DNA of 40,271 nt from JAKSCF01 sp028279945 (GTDB taxonomy: Bacteria; Bacillota; Clostridia; Peptostreptococcales; JAAYPU01). The stretch covers positions 1 to 40,271 of the forward strand of contig JANQMT010000199.1 in assembly GCA_028279945.1 (NCBI GenBank). Direction: 5' to 3'. The notes below the pieces were generated by a model that was given only the letters and a program-made list of their open reading frames with translations, ran no database searches and was not told where the DNA came from. The position numbers and the translations under genes are program-made. Position 1 is the stretch's first letter. Each line of letters begins with the position of its first letter. Shown piece after piece: positions 7,504 through 16,644 of the stretch.

Positions 7504-8730
7504 ATGCATTTATTGATAATAATTGCAATAATGCTGATCATTCACGTATATTTTATTAATCATCTAAAAAAAAGTAAAAATCAATATAAACGTTTATTAG
7601 GGTTATTGCCTGTAGGAATTGTGGTTCATAAGGGAGATAAAATAACTTATGTCAATGATGCGGTATTAAAACTTACCGATATCCAGTCAGCAGAAGATAT
7701 GGTTGGTGAATCCATTTGGGGTTTTGTTCCAACAAAATTTAAAGAAGAAATTATTTCAAGAATAAATTCTCTTCTTGAAAATGAAGAAGTAGGGTTTGTA
7801 GAAGAGCAAATCATTAAAAAGGATGGTACTGTTGTCGATGTAGAAATTGGCGGCATGTTTTTAGGTTCTAAAAACGAACCGGAAATCCTTGTAGTTCTAA
7901 AAGATATAACAGAACGGAAAAAATCCGAACAGCTGGTAAAAAATATTGAAAATGAAAAAATGAAAACGGAATTCTTTGCAAACCTATCACATGAACTAAA
8001 AACTCCTCTAAATCTTATTTTTTCTACTGTACAATTGATGGAGTGGGATGAAAAAGAATTTGGTGCCAAGATAAATTTTAAAAAAAGAACCGGCACTTTA
8101 AAGCAAAATAGTTACAGGCTTTTAAGATTGGTCAATAATTTAATTGACATTACCAAATCTGACGCTGGATATTTAGTATTAAACACTCAGAACCATAACA
8201 TATATGAGCTGGTTGAGAATATAGTACGATCAATCGAAGACTACACAAAACAAAAAAATATTAAATTGATTTTTGAAAAAGATATGGATGAAAAAATCAT
8301 TTCATGTGATCCGGATAAAATTGAAAGAATTCTTTTAAATTTACTTTCAAATGCCATTAAATTTAGTAAAAAAGGTGGAAAAATTATTGTTAAAATGAAA
8401 GAACTAGAAGATAGTGTACAAATTATTGTTCAAGATAATGGAATAGGAATCCCTAAAGAAAAACAACAAACAGTCTTTGAAAGATTTTTTCAAATTGACA
8501 AATCACTAAAAAGAAATCATGAAGGAAGTGGAATAGGACTATCTATTGTAAAATCATTAGTTGAAATGCATGGTGGAAAAATTTCATTATTCAGCCAAGA
8601 AGAAATAGGTAGTAAATTTTTAATCCAGCTTCCATCAAAGTTAATTGAGAAAAATGATACAGCTGTTGAAATAGAATATAAGGAAGATTTAGTAGAAAAA
8701 ATTAATATTGAGTTCTCTGATATTTATTGA
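7504..8730 (+). CDS. PAS-domain sensor histidine kinase (orphan)
   Basis: A 408-residue kinase. Residues 1-18 are one hydrophobic segment, 30-135 a PAS domain (LLPVGIVVHKGDKITYVNDA to VLKDITERKKSEQ), and ~150-220 a HisKA domain with FFANLSHELKTPL, in which His163 should be phosphorylated. The C-terminal ATPase domain shows the N box ERILLNLLSNAIKFSK, the G1 box VQDNGIGIPKEK and the G2 box GSGIGLSIVKSLVEMHGG. No response regulator is adjacent, so its partner is elsewhere. There is no extracellular sensor domain, so it probably senses a cytoplasmic cue through PAS. ATG 7504 is preferred (GGAGG at 7489-7493) over TTG 7498, which is only 4 bases from that site. Confidence 0.9.
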   Translation: MHLLIIIAIMLIIHVYFINHLKKSKNQYKRLLGLLPVGIVVHKGDKITYVNDAVLKLTDIQSAEDMVGESIWGFVPTKFKEEIISRINSLLENEEVGFVEEQIIKKDGTVVDVEIGGMFLGSKNEPEILVVLKDITERKKSEQLVKNIENEKMKTEFFANLSHELKTPLNLIFSTVQLMEWDEKEFGAKINFKKRTGTLKQNSYRLLRLVNNLIDITKSDAGYLVLNTQNHNIYELVENIVRSIEDYTKQKNIKLIFEKDMDEKIISCDPDKIERILLNLLSNAIKFSKKGGKIIVKMKELEDSVQIIVQDNGIGIPKEKQQTVFERFFQIDKSLKRNHEGSGIGLSIVKSLVEMHGGKISLFSQEEIGSKFLIQLPSKLIEKNDTAVEIEYKEDLVEKINIEFSDIY

Positions 8731-8762
8731 TTGGCTGCCATAACGCTTTAACCATAATACCA

Positions 8763-9878
8763 TTAATGATTATGCTCTTTCAAATATGCTTTCACCTCTT
8801 GATAATCACCTTTAAATCGGATTCTATGAGATTTTTTTTGTATTTGATACTCATACATTGGATCATAATATTCTTTAAGGAGAATACGAATCCAATTCTG
8901 ATGAGATGTATATGTCCCGGTAGTATGTTGTTCTTTATAGGCAGATTGAAATGCATCTGATATGCGGCGGTATCGTTCCAATCCAAGTCTGTTTTTAATC
9001 TTTTGGATACTATGATCTAAATAGTTGCACCATTCTAAAAGTCCTTGTGTTTCACCATATGCTCGGATATATTGAGTCTGAAGTTTTATAACATATTCGT
9101 CTAAAGTAATACGAATACGTTTTTCCAAATCTTGTTCTACAATGATTAAATCTCCGGTATTAAAATACTCAGCTAGAGATTTGGGGATAAAGCAGCTGCC
9201 AACATTTCGACCTTCATCTTCAATGATCATATAATCATATCCTTGATGGCTATGCTGTATCAGTTTATATGCAAGATTGTTTTCAAAGTTTATTTGGTTG
9301 GGCTGTGGTGTAATCTGCTTTCCAAAGGCTGAACCCCGGTGGTGTGCAATACCTTCTAGATCAATTGAATTGGTGAGTTCGCTAAGCATTAGCGTTTTAC
9401 CGGAGCCTGTATAACCGCTTAGCACTATGGGAATGCTCCTTTGTTCAGTGGGTTCAAGTGCTTTAATAAGATAGTTTCGAAAAGCTTTATAGCCGCCTTC
9501 CAACCGAAGAATATCTTTAGAAATTGCTTCGGAAATCCATTGTTGAGAGATTTGTGAGCGCAATCCGCCTTTAAAGCAGTACAGCATGCTGCCGGGATAT
9601 TGAGAAAGGTATGTTTTCCACGCGTCAACCCGTTCTTTTTGTATATGATCACATATGAGCCGATGACCTAGTTTAACAGCTTCATTATGTCCTTTTTCTT
9701 TATAACAGATACCGATTAAATGTCTTTCTTCATCATTCATAAGCGGAAGATTGACAGAATTTAAAAAAGCACCTTTTGTAAACTCTTTAGGAGCACGCAC
9801 ATCTATCAGCGGCAATTCTTCGATAACGATTCGATAAAAGTCATTACTTGCTTGAGGAATCATATTTGACACATCCAT
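8763..9878 (-). CDS. mnmH: tRNA 2-selenouridine synthase
   Basis: A 371-residue protein with the MnmH (SelU/YbbB) layout: an N-terminal rhodanese domain (LIDVRAPKEFTKGAFLNSVN, and the active-site loop YCFKGGLRS with Cys near residue 97) followed by a P-loop domain (Walker A GYTGSGKT near residue 155). It replaces the sulfur of 2-thiouridine at the tRNA wobble position with selenium, using selenophosphate, through a geranylated intermediate. Its presence implies selenophosphate synthetase (selD) elsewhere in the genome. No clear ribosome site precedes the chosen ATG; Met6 is an alternative start. It is convergent with the kinase and divergent from the sensor gene at 10009. Confidence 0.92.
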   Translation of the reverse strand: MDVSNMIPQASNDFYRIVIEELPLIDVRAPKEFTKGAFLNSVNLPLMNDEERHLIGICYKEKGHNEAVKLGHRLICDHIQKERVDAWKTYLSQYPGSMLYCFKGGLRSQISQQWISEAISKDILRLEGGYKAFRNYLIKALEPTEQRSIPIVLSGYTGSGKTLMLSELTNSIDLEGIAHHRGSAFGKQITPQPNQINFENNLAYKLIQHSHQGYDYMIIEDEGRNVGSCFIPKSLAEYFNTGDLIIVEQDLEKRIRITLDEYVIKLQTQYIRAYGETQGLLEWCNYLDHSIQKIKNRLGLERYRRISDAFQSAYKEQHTTGTYTSHQNWIRILLKEYYDPMYEYQIQKKSHRIRFKGDYQEVKAYLKEHNH

Positions 9879-9925
9879 TATTTAGTCTATTGTTTGCTAA
9901 TCTTTATTATAACACAATGGTTTAT

Positions 9926-9960
9926 GATTATAGCCTTTTTTGCATTCAAGGCTTATAATC
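9926..9960. promoter_or_regulatory. Inverted repeat containing a TATAAT box
   Basis: GATTATAGCCTT (9926-9937) pairs with AAGGCTTATAATC (9948-9960) with one bulge. The right arm contains TATAAT at 9954-9959, so the repeat could be an operator over the promoter of the gene at 10009. No convincing -35 box is present. Confidence 0.35.
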
Positions 9961-10008
9961 TATTTAAGGGTTACTGAATGGTGCCAATTGAAAAAGTTAG
10001 GAGAAGAA

Positions 10009-12489
10009 ATGGATAAGCGTTATATATTCAAGATAATTATTAACCTTATAATTCCCCCTATTATGGTGATTGTATTATTTGTTGTATCCATCGGAGCCAT
10101 TTTTATACCGGCAACGGAAGATACACTAATGAAAAAGAAACAAGAAATCATTCAAGCAATAGTAATTTCTGCGACTTCTATTATTGAAAAACACGCAGAA
10201 ATGGAACAACAAGGAATTGTTACGAGAGAGGAATCTCAACTGGCTGCATTAATGGAGATGAGAGCCTTGCGTTATGGTGTGGAAAAAAATGATTATTTAT
10301 GGATCATTGATTTGCAGCCTAATATGGTCATGCATCCATATTTTCCTGAACTTGAAGGTGAAAAGCTTGATGAATATCGTGATTTAGAGGGGCGGTTGTT
10401 TTTTGTTGAAACAGCTGATTTGGCAAGAGAAAATGGTAAAGGTTATATTGAGTATATGTGGCCAAAAGAATATAATTTGGAAGCCCCATTACCAAAACTT
10501 TCATATATTCAATTATTCGAACCATGGGGATGGGTCGTTGGCAGCGGTGTTTATTTAGATGATGTGCAAGCTGAAATAAAAGCAGTTACATTTCGCTTAT
10601 TGGTGATATCAAGCGGTATTGGATTGGTTGTGGTAGCGCTTTTGATATGGATGATTTATCGGGGACTGAAAAGTGAAAAAGGAAGACGATTAGCTAAAAA
10701 AGAAGTGCTGAGTTCCCGTGAACGTTATAAGGCATTGGCACATGCTTCAGGCGAGATGATTTTTTTAACCATTGATGGCAGGGTTACAGCCGCCAATAAA
10801 AAAGCTTGTGATATTTTAGGATACAATGAAGACGAAATGACTTCTCATAGCATTGTAGAATTCTTTGTTGGTGAATCAGGAAAAGACATCGTTAATAAAG
10901 TACAAAGTGGAGAAAATATCACAGCTGTTGAAACGTTTTTAAATGGGAACAATGGATACAAACATGTTTTCATTTATGCCGAGCATACGGTTGTAAATGA
11001 AAAATCAGCTGTATTGTATACAGCATATTCTTTTAATTATAAAGCTGATTCGGAAGACAGTATTGTTTTACAGGAATTAATTAAAAAAAGTGGGTTTGGT
11101 ATTTTAATGCTCAAAACTGCTTCAAAGGGCAAAATAATTAAAGCTGATGAAAACGCAAATAATCTTTTAAATAAAACCAACGATAAAAGTATTATAGGAA
11201 CTGATTTATCCAATATATTTTATGAAGAGGACGCCAATAGGTTTTTAACTCAGCTTCAGATGGATAAAAAGGTTGAAAATATGCTGTTGCGTTTTCCAAT
11301 TTCAGTTAACGAAATCAAATATTTTAGGGCGTGGGCTGCAATAATTGAGGAAAATAGAAATGCAAAAGAACCCATAATGGTTCTGCTAAAAGATGAAACT
11401 CAATCAAAAGAAACAAGCCTTGCCATAGATAGTCTATTAACTGAACTTTTATCTCCTAAAACAACATTAGCAAACACTATGTTTAATAACGATGCATTTA
11501 TTGAAAATAGCATCCATCAGCAGTTTATGCAAGATAAAGTTATATTAGCACAGTCTATTAAGATGGGATTGAAACCACAAAAAATATTACATAATGCCAC
11601 CCATTCAATAAATAGTTTATTTGAGTATGCCGTTGAAAAAGCATTTGAATTAATCGGATTACCGCCATGTCCATATGCACTTTTAGCATTAGGCAGCATT
11701 GGCAGGATGGAACCAACATTAAGCTTAGATCAAGACACAGCGATTATATATGAAGCTGGAGAAAATGATAAAAGTCATTCAAAATACTTTTATCACTTTG
11801 GAGAGGCTGTCACTTCCATTTGTGCCGGCGCCGGTATTTCGCCTTGTGTTTCAGGGAATACAGCTGCAAATAAAGAATGGTGTATGAATGAAATAAAATG
11901 GCAGCATCAATTTACGAAATGGATAAATACAAGTCAACCGGAAGATTTACTAAAAGTAAACACTTTCTTTGATTTTAGAACATTAGCAGGTGATAAAGGG
12001 TTTGCTGTAAATCTTCGGGAAAATATATTTCAAACCATAAAAAAAAGACCGGTATTTCTTTTTAATCTTGCACAAAATACATTGGAATATGCGCCTCCAT
12101 CTGATTTTATTGGTCGAATACGCACAGATAATGGTGCAGGAAATTATGTGAATTTAAAGGGAACAATGCTTCACTTTGTCAACTTTGCACGTATCTATGC
12201 TTTACAAAACTCTATCCATGAGACAAATACCATTAAACGGATACAAACTTTAGAAGATATTGGTTGTCTGCCGTCTGATATAGTCCAAGATACCATTGAT
12301 GCTTGGATATTTCTTATGGAGCTGCGTTTAAAAAATCAAATAAAATCTATTGATATGAATTTTTCTCAGGAAAATTTTATAATGCTTGGTCATTTAAGCT
12401 CATGGGAAAAAACCATGCTGAAAAAAGCAATGGGGCAAGTGCAGAACTTGCAGAGGCGTTTATCAACGGACATTGCAAGAACGGAGTAA
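10009..12489 (+). CDS. Membrane receptor: Cache-PAS-PAS-DUF294 nucleotidyltransferase
   Basis: An 826-residue protein. TM1 is at ~8-33 and an extracytoplasmic sCache_2-type domain at ~35-195 (YLWIIDLQPNMVMHPYFPEL, then KLSYIQLFEPWGWVVGSGVY). TM2 is at ~198-220, followed by PAS-like domains at ~240-340 and ~350-460 and a DUF294-type nucleotidyltransferase with GSIGRMEPTLSLDQDTAI at ~562-579. The last ~130 residues match DUF294_C (EDIGCLPSDIVQDTIDAWIFLMELRLKNQ pattern). The GSxGRxE and DxD residues of GlnD-like transferases are intact, so it should be catalytic. DUF294 proteins usually carry cyclic-nucleotide-binding and CBS domains; a Cache receptor is an uncommon input. ATG 10009 is chosen for its AGGAG site at 9999-10003. 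Target and ligand are unknown. Confidence 0.82.
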   Translation: MDKRYIFKIIINLIIPPIMVIVLFVVSIGAIFIPATEDTLMKKKQEIIQAIVISATSIIEKHAEMEQQGIVTREESQLAALMEMRALRYGVEKNDYLWIIDLQPNMVMHPYFPELEGEKLDEYRDLEGRLFFVETADLARENGKGYIEYMWPKEYNLEAPLPKLSYIQLFEPWGWVVGSGVYLDDVQAEIKAVTFRLLVISSGIGLVVVALLIWMIYRGLKSEKGRRLAKKEVLSSRERYKALAHASGEMIFLTIDGRVTAANKKACDILGYNEDEMTSHSIVEFFVGESGKDIVNKVQSGENITAVETFLNGNNGYKHVFIYAEHTVVNEKSAVLYTAYSFNYKADSEDSIVLQELIKKSGFGILMLKTASKGKIIKADENANNLLNKTNDKSIIGTDLSNIFYEEDANRFLTQLQMDKKVENMLLRFPISVNEIKYFRAWAAIIEENRNAKEPIMVLLKDETQSKETSLAIDSLLTELLSPKTTLANTMFNNDAFIENSIHQQFMQDKVILAQSIKMGLKPQKILHNATHSINSLFEYAVEKAFELIGLPPCPYALLALGSIGRMEPTLSLDQDTAIIYEAGENDKSHSKYFYHFGEAVTSICAGAGISPCVSGNTAANKEWCMNEIKWQHQFTKWINTSQPEDLLKVNTFFDFRTLAGDKGFAVNLRENIFQTIKKRPVFLFNLAQNTLEYAPPSDFIGRIRTDNGAGNYVNLKGTMLHFVNFARIYALQNSIHETNTIKRIQTLEDIGCLPSDIVQDTIDAWIFLMELRLKNQIKSIDMNFSQENFIMLGHLSSWEKTMLKKAMGQVQNLQRRLSTDIARTE

Positions 12490-12490
12490 A

Positions 12491-12506
12491 ATAATATGCG
12501 TATTAT
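12491..12506. terminator. Short palindrome between convergent genes
   Basis: ATAATA-TGCG-TATTAT lies where the sensor gene and the TetR gene end, overlapping the TetR stop. It is a weak bidirectional terminator candidate without a GC-rich stem. Confidence 0.25.
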
Positions 12507-13123
12507 CCAATTACCTTATCTTCTAAAATAAACTTAAATTGTTTTTCTATAAATAGCTTTACTTCATTTACATCAGTTTCTTCAATATATAAGTAGTCCA
12601 ACATATTTAAAACAACTGAAAAATATATCAACGTGGTACATGAATCTATATCAAAATCTATTGGTAATTTTCCTATATCCATATAATGGTTGAGGAGTTG
12701 TTTAACTTGTTTGATATAGTGTTCATCCATCTGATAAAAACGTTTCGCATAATTGTTGTTTTTAACCAATGTACCAAAAATCACTCCGAAAAGTTCTTTA
12801 ATCAATTCTATATCTATATTCACTATATAATCAAAAAATTTATGGGTTAACTGAGTAAGCTCTTTAATTGGATCATTATCAACGTTTTCAATATTATAAA
12901 TCACACTGTATTTTTGATCCGTTACAAGGGATTCCATGGCTTGTATAAATAAATCCGCTTTGGAATCAAAATAATTATAGGCAGTTCCCGTGCCCACATC
13001 TGCAGCTTTTGCAATTTGATTGATGGTTGTGCGTTCATATCCATTCTCAAAGAAGACTTTTATAGCCGTTTTAAGAATTTTTTCTTTTAACTTATTTTTT
13101 GTTGCCTCTCTTTTACTTTCCAT
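12503..13123 (-). CDS. TetR-family repressor of the RND pump
   Basis: A 206-residue regulator with a typical TetR_N domain at ~12-58: ILKTAIKVFFENGYERTTI, then NQIAKAADVGTGTAYNYF, then DSKADLFIQAM. The helical C terminus is the presumed ligand pocket. GAGAGGTG precedes its ATG. It is divergent from the RND pump at 13354, whose promoter carries a 34-bp palindrome. A related site lies in its own leader at 13140-13151, so it should repress both the pump and itself and release on binding a pump substrate (inference from the usual TetR-efflux arrangement). Confidence 0.9.
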   Translation of the reverse strand: MESKREATKNKLKEKILKTAIKVFFENGYERTTINQIAKAADVGTGTAYNYFDSKADLFIQAMESLVTDQKYSVIYNIENVDNDPIKELTQLTHKFFDYIVNIDIELIKELFGVIFGTLVKNNNYAKRFYQMDEHYIKQVKQLLNHYMDIGKLPIDFDIDSCTTLIYFSVVLNMLDYLYIEETDVNEVKLFIEKQFKFILEDKVIG

Positions 13124-13139
13124 GCGACACCTCTCTATG

Positions 13140-13166
13140 TGAATACGTTCATTTTTATTTATTATA
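13140..13166 (-). promoter_or_regulatory. TetR gene -10 box and operator-like site
   Basis: On the minus strand TATAAT (13166-13161) is a -10 box for the TetR gene. TGAATACGTTCA (13140-13151), about 10 bases downstream of it, differs from the core of the pump operator (TGAATGCATTCA) at two positions. This supports autorepression. No good -35 box was found. Confidence 0.5.
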
Positions 13167-13266
13167 CATAATTTGTATAAAAAATTCTATAGGTATCATA
13201 AATTTATGATGTCTTGGCTCACAGTTATAAATTCAAGCTTTTATGGAATAAAAAAAGAAAAAAATA

Positions 13267-13331
13267 TTGACTTTAGAGACATCTAAGAGTAAAATATGAA
13301 CTGATTCATGAATGCATTCACGAATCAGTTC
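13267..13331 (+). promoter_or_regulatory. RND pump promoter with 34-bp operator
   Basis: TTGACT (13267-13272), a 17-base spacer and TAAAAT (13290-13295) form a good promoter. Directly downstream, 13298-13331 reads GAACTGATTC-A-TGAATGCATTCA-C-GAATCAGTTC, a 34-bp palindrome with a single mismatched pair and a perfect 12-bp core. A repressor bound here would cover the transcription start. Its length would suit two TetR dimers. Confidence 0.85.
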
Positions 13332-13353
13332 AAGTTTGTTGGGAGAGGCGAAT

Positions 13354-16300
13354 ATGCAAAAAAATGAAATTACAACACTAAATGCTTTAGGTAAAATCTC
13401 ATCGGTATTCGTTAAGAGAAGCAAAATTGTTATTCTATTATTACTGATGACTTTATTAATGGGTTATAATGCCATTACTACCATGACAAGAGAGTTTATG
13501 CCAAAAGTGACGATACCGACGCTTACCATTTCAACCATTTATCCAGGTGCAACAGCAGAGGAAGTAGAGTCACTGGTAACAGATAAAATTGAAAAAGAAA
13601 TGGAGCACTTAAAAGACTTAAAAAAAATCAAATCCGAATCACAGTTGAATTTTTCGTTAGTAACGTTGGAATTTGAAACAGGTATTGATATCAAAGAGAA
13701 ACAAAACGATGTAAGAGAAAAATTAAACACAGTTATAAACGATCTGCCGGTTGAAACAGAACGCCCAATAATCAGTTACTTTGATACAGATGCCGTACCT
13801 CTAATGATTGTAAATGTGTCAGGAAATTATGATGAGGTTAAGTTAAGAAAAATTACTGAAGATATTAAGGATGATTTAGAGGATAAAATCGAAGGGTTAG
13901 GACCTATTCAATTATCCGGAGGAAGAGAAAGGGAAATACAAGTCATCATTAACCCATATCATTTACTTCACTATAACAGCAGTGTAGATGAAATTGCACA
14001 ATCTATTAAAAGGTCTAATCTAAATTATCCAAGCGGCAGTACGAGTTTGTCCGGACAAAAAAGAAATATTATTACAAAAGGAAAAGTAAAATCAGTAAGT
14101 GATATTGAAAAAATTGTAGTAAGAAACACAAAAGGGTCAATTATAACCATTTCAGACTTAGCCCAAGTAAAAGATGGACTAAAAGAAACTTCTACATATT
14201 CAAGGGTATGTGTTATAGGTGAAAATGAAGCAGTAAAAAATGCATTGTCATTGTCCATCATAAAAAAGAAAAGTGCAGATATTTTCCATGTCAGTCAACA
14301 GGTTTATCAGGTGGTACAAGATGGAAAAGGGTCTGTATATCCAGAGGATATTACCATTTCCATCAGTGGGGATAATGCAAATATGATCAATAAGCAATTA
14401 ACAGATGTTACGGACAATGCATTTTCAGGATTAATATTAGTCGTTTTAGTTATGTACTTACTGTTAGGGTTCAAAGAATCATTAATTGTTTCTACCGTCA
14501 TTCCATTTACAATAATGATTGCCATGGTATTGATGAAGTCATTTGGTATGAGCATTAATAGTATGACGTTATTTTCTTTAGTGCTTGCTATTGGATTATT
14601 AGTGGATAATGCGATTGTTATTATGGAAAACATCGTTAAAGTACATGGTGAAGGCTATACGCCGGAATCAGCAGCAATCAATGCGACCAATCAAATTGCG
14701 CCTGCAGTTGCTTCATCAACATTGACCACATTAGCAGCGTTTTTTCCTATGATGTTAACACCGGGATTAATAGGTCAGTTTATGAAGTCACTCCCATTAA
14801 CCGTTATTTTTTCACTGATTGCATCTTTATTAGTAGCGCTCATTTTAACACCAAATGCCAGTAGGTTTGTGTTATCTGTGAAATTCACTAAGAAAATAAA
14901 GTCCAAAAACTTTATAACCATAAAAAATTCGGCCATTGTACTAATGGTTCTGATTGCAACCATGACTGCTTTTAAAACAGAAACCGGATTTGGCATATAT
15001 TCCATTGTATTTGGTCTCATTTTTAGCGTGATTGCTTATGTGAAACTTTTCAAGTCCTCTGGGGAGGCTTTAGAAAAAATTATTCATGTCTATTTAACTT
15101 TTCTTAGCAGCGTCATCAGCAGTAAGAAAAAAAGGGTTCAACTTATCACCGTATTTGTAGTGGTTTTTATAGGTGCTATGAGTATGATTCCTCTCGGATT
15201 AGTAAAATTAAATTATCTTGAAACCATTGATGTTGGAAAATTCTATGTTGACATTGAAACACCAAATGGAAGTTTATTGGAAGATACGTTAAAGGTAGCT
15301 ACCGCTGTTGAAGAGGAATTAAACCATATTAAAGAAATAAAATCTTATACAACAACGGTTGGAAATTTAGGGCAGGATAGTATGAATTTTTATGCTGCCG
15401 AAAGTGGTAGTCATCCATCCATCGCAAGAATTCAAGTGGATTTAATTGATAAAAGCCATAGGGATAAATCATCTCAAGTCATTGTTAAAGAATTCAAAGA
15501 AAAAGTAAAAACCATACCCGGCGGAGATATTTATGTCAATGAGTATAAAGATTTACCAACAGAGTCGGCACCCATTACAATAGGCGTTGTTGGAGAGGAT
15601 TTAAAACAAATGCAAAAAACTGCAGACTACGTTTATCAAGTTATAAATGATACAAAAGGAACAACCAATCCAAAAAGAGGATACAAAATGAGTGCTCCGG
15701 AAATATCCGTAAGACTCAACCAATTGAAAGCATCTGAGTATGGATTATCAACGTATGAAGTTGCAACATTTTTAAGAAGCCTAATATCAGGTGTTGAAGT
15801 ATCCAAAACCAAAATGGATGGTGATGAATTGGATATTCGTATGAAAATTGAAACACAAAATACATCCAACATTGAAGCATTAAAGTTTGTAAAAATTCAA
15901 ACCATGAATTATGGTGCCATCCCTTTGGAAGAAATTGCTTTTTTCAATGAAGATGTTTCATTTCAAAGCATTAGCCATGAGTCAAGGGATAGAATTATAA
16001 ATGTCACTGCTGAAATAGAACTGGGGTATAACACTTTAGACGTTACGAAGGAGATACAACAAAAAATAGATAACAACCAGATCCCCGGCAATATTCGACT
16101 AAAATATAGTGGCGAGAGCGAAGACATGAACAAATCATTCCAAAGTATGGGGATTAATATGCTGGTAGCCGTAATCGTTATATATATTATTTTATCAGTA
16201 CAATTCAACTCACTGTTACAGCCCATTTTTATTTTGCTCACAGTACCCATGAGTTTAATAGGTGTTTTTATAGGCTTGTTCATTACTGGAAATAGTTTTG

Positions 16301-16644
16301 GCTTTATGTCTTTTTTAGGAATTGTTGCCCTTGTTGGAATCGCTGTTAACGGTGCAATCGTTTTAATTGATACCATTAATTATTATAGAGCAAATGGCTT
16401 ACCCTTACATGAGGCAGTCATTAATGCCGGAAAATCCAGATTCACTCCAGTCATTGCAACAACGGTGACAACAGCCGGAGGCATATTGCCTTTAACACTG
16501 CGTCAAGATTTTTATGAGGCCATGGGTTATTCCATAGCATTTGGTTTATGTTTTGCAACCATGCTGACACTAGTCTTAGTTCCGGTTGTCTATACTTCAT
16601 TCGAAGAAAAATTAATAAAACCTGAAAAGGAGGTAGTAAAATGA
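13354..16644 (+). CDS. RND-family efflux transporter (AcrB/HAE1-like)
   Basis: A 1096-residue transporter. The N-terminal TM segment is followed by MTREFMPKVTIPTLTISTIYPGATAEEVESLV, the usual RND entry, then periplasm-type porter domains. TM2-6 with the long helical block MYLLLGFKESLIVS to MSINSMTLFSLVLAIGLLVDNAIVIMEN contains the Asp pair region that relays protons (LLVDNAIV). A second repeat has the same layout (IILSVQFNSLLQPIF to GIAVNGAIVLIDTINYYRANG). ATG 13354 with GGGAGAGG just upstream is chosen over ATG 13312, which falls inside the operator. The adaptor gene overlaps its stop by 4 bases (ATGA). No TolC-type gene is present, as expected in a single-membrane organism; the exported substrate is unknown. 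Confidence 0.93.
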   Translation: MQKNEITTLNALGKISSVFVKRSKIVILLLLMTLLMGYNAITTMTREFMPKVTIPTLTISTIYPGATAEEVESLVTDKIEKEMEHLKDLKKIKSESQLNFSLVTLEFETGIDIKEKQNDVREKLNTVINDLPVETERPIISYFDTDAVPLMIVNVSGNYDEVKLRKITEDIKDDLEDKIEGLGPIQLSGGREREIQVIINPYHLLHYNSSVDEIAQSIKRSNLNYPSGSTSLSGQKRNIITKGKVKSVSDIEKIVVRNTKGSIITISDLAQVKDGLKETSTYSRVCVIGENEAVKNALSLSIIKKKSADIFHVSQQVYQVVQDGKGSVYPEDITISISGDNANMINKQLTDVTDNAFSGLILVVLVMYLLLGFKESLIVSTVIPFTIMIAMVLMKSFGMSINSMTLFSLVLAIGLLVDNAIVIMENIVKVHGEGYTPESAAINATNQIAPAVASSTLTTLAAFFPMMLTPGLIGQFMKSLPLTVIFSLIASLLVALILTPNASRFVLSVKFTKKIKSKNFITIKNSAIVLMVLIATMTAFKTETGFGIYSIVFGLIFSVIAYVKLFKSSGEALEKIIHVYLTFLSSVISSKKKRVQLITVFVVVFIGAMSMIPLGLVKLNYLETIDVGKFYVDIETPNGSLLEDTLKVATAVEEELNHIKEIKSYTTTVGNLGQDSMNFYAAESGSHPSIARIQVDLIDKSHRDKSSQVIVKEFKEKVKTIPGGDIYVNEYKDLPTESAPITIGVVGEDLKQMQKTADYVYQVINDTKGTTNPKRGYKMSAPEISVRLNQLKASEYGLSTYEVATFLRSLISGVEVSKTKMDGDELDIRMKIETQNTSNIEALKFVKIQTMNYGAIPLEEIAFFNEDVSFQSISHESRDRIINVTAEIELGYNTLDVTKEIQQKIDNNQIPGNIRLKYSGESEDMNKSFQSMGINMLVAVIVIYIILSVQFNSLLQPIFILLTVPMSLIGVFIGLFITGNSFGFMSFLGIVALVGIAVNGAIVLIDTINYYRANGLPLHEAVINAGKSRFTPVIATTVTTAGGILPLTLRQDFYEAMGYSIAFGLCFATMLTLVLVPVVYTSFEEKLIKPEKEVVK

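Noticed and set aside
8727..8960. 77-codon plus-strand frame rich in hydrophobic residues
   Set aside because: It is antisense to the 3' end of mnmH, whose product matches its family through this region; no ribosome site.
14307..14633. Several minus-strand frames of 60-137 codons inside the RND gene
   Set aside because: They are shadows of a strongly conserved coding sequence; none has a start site or a family match.
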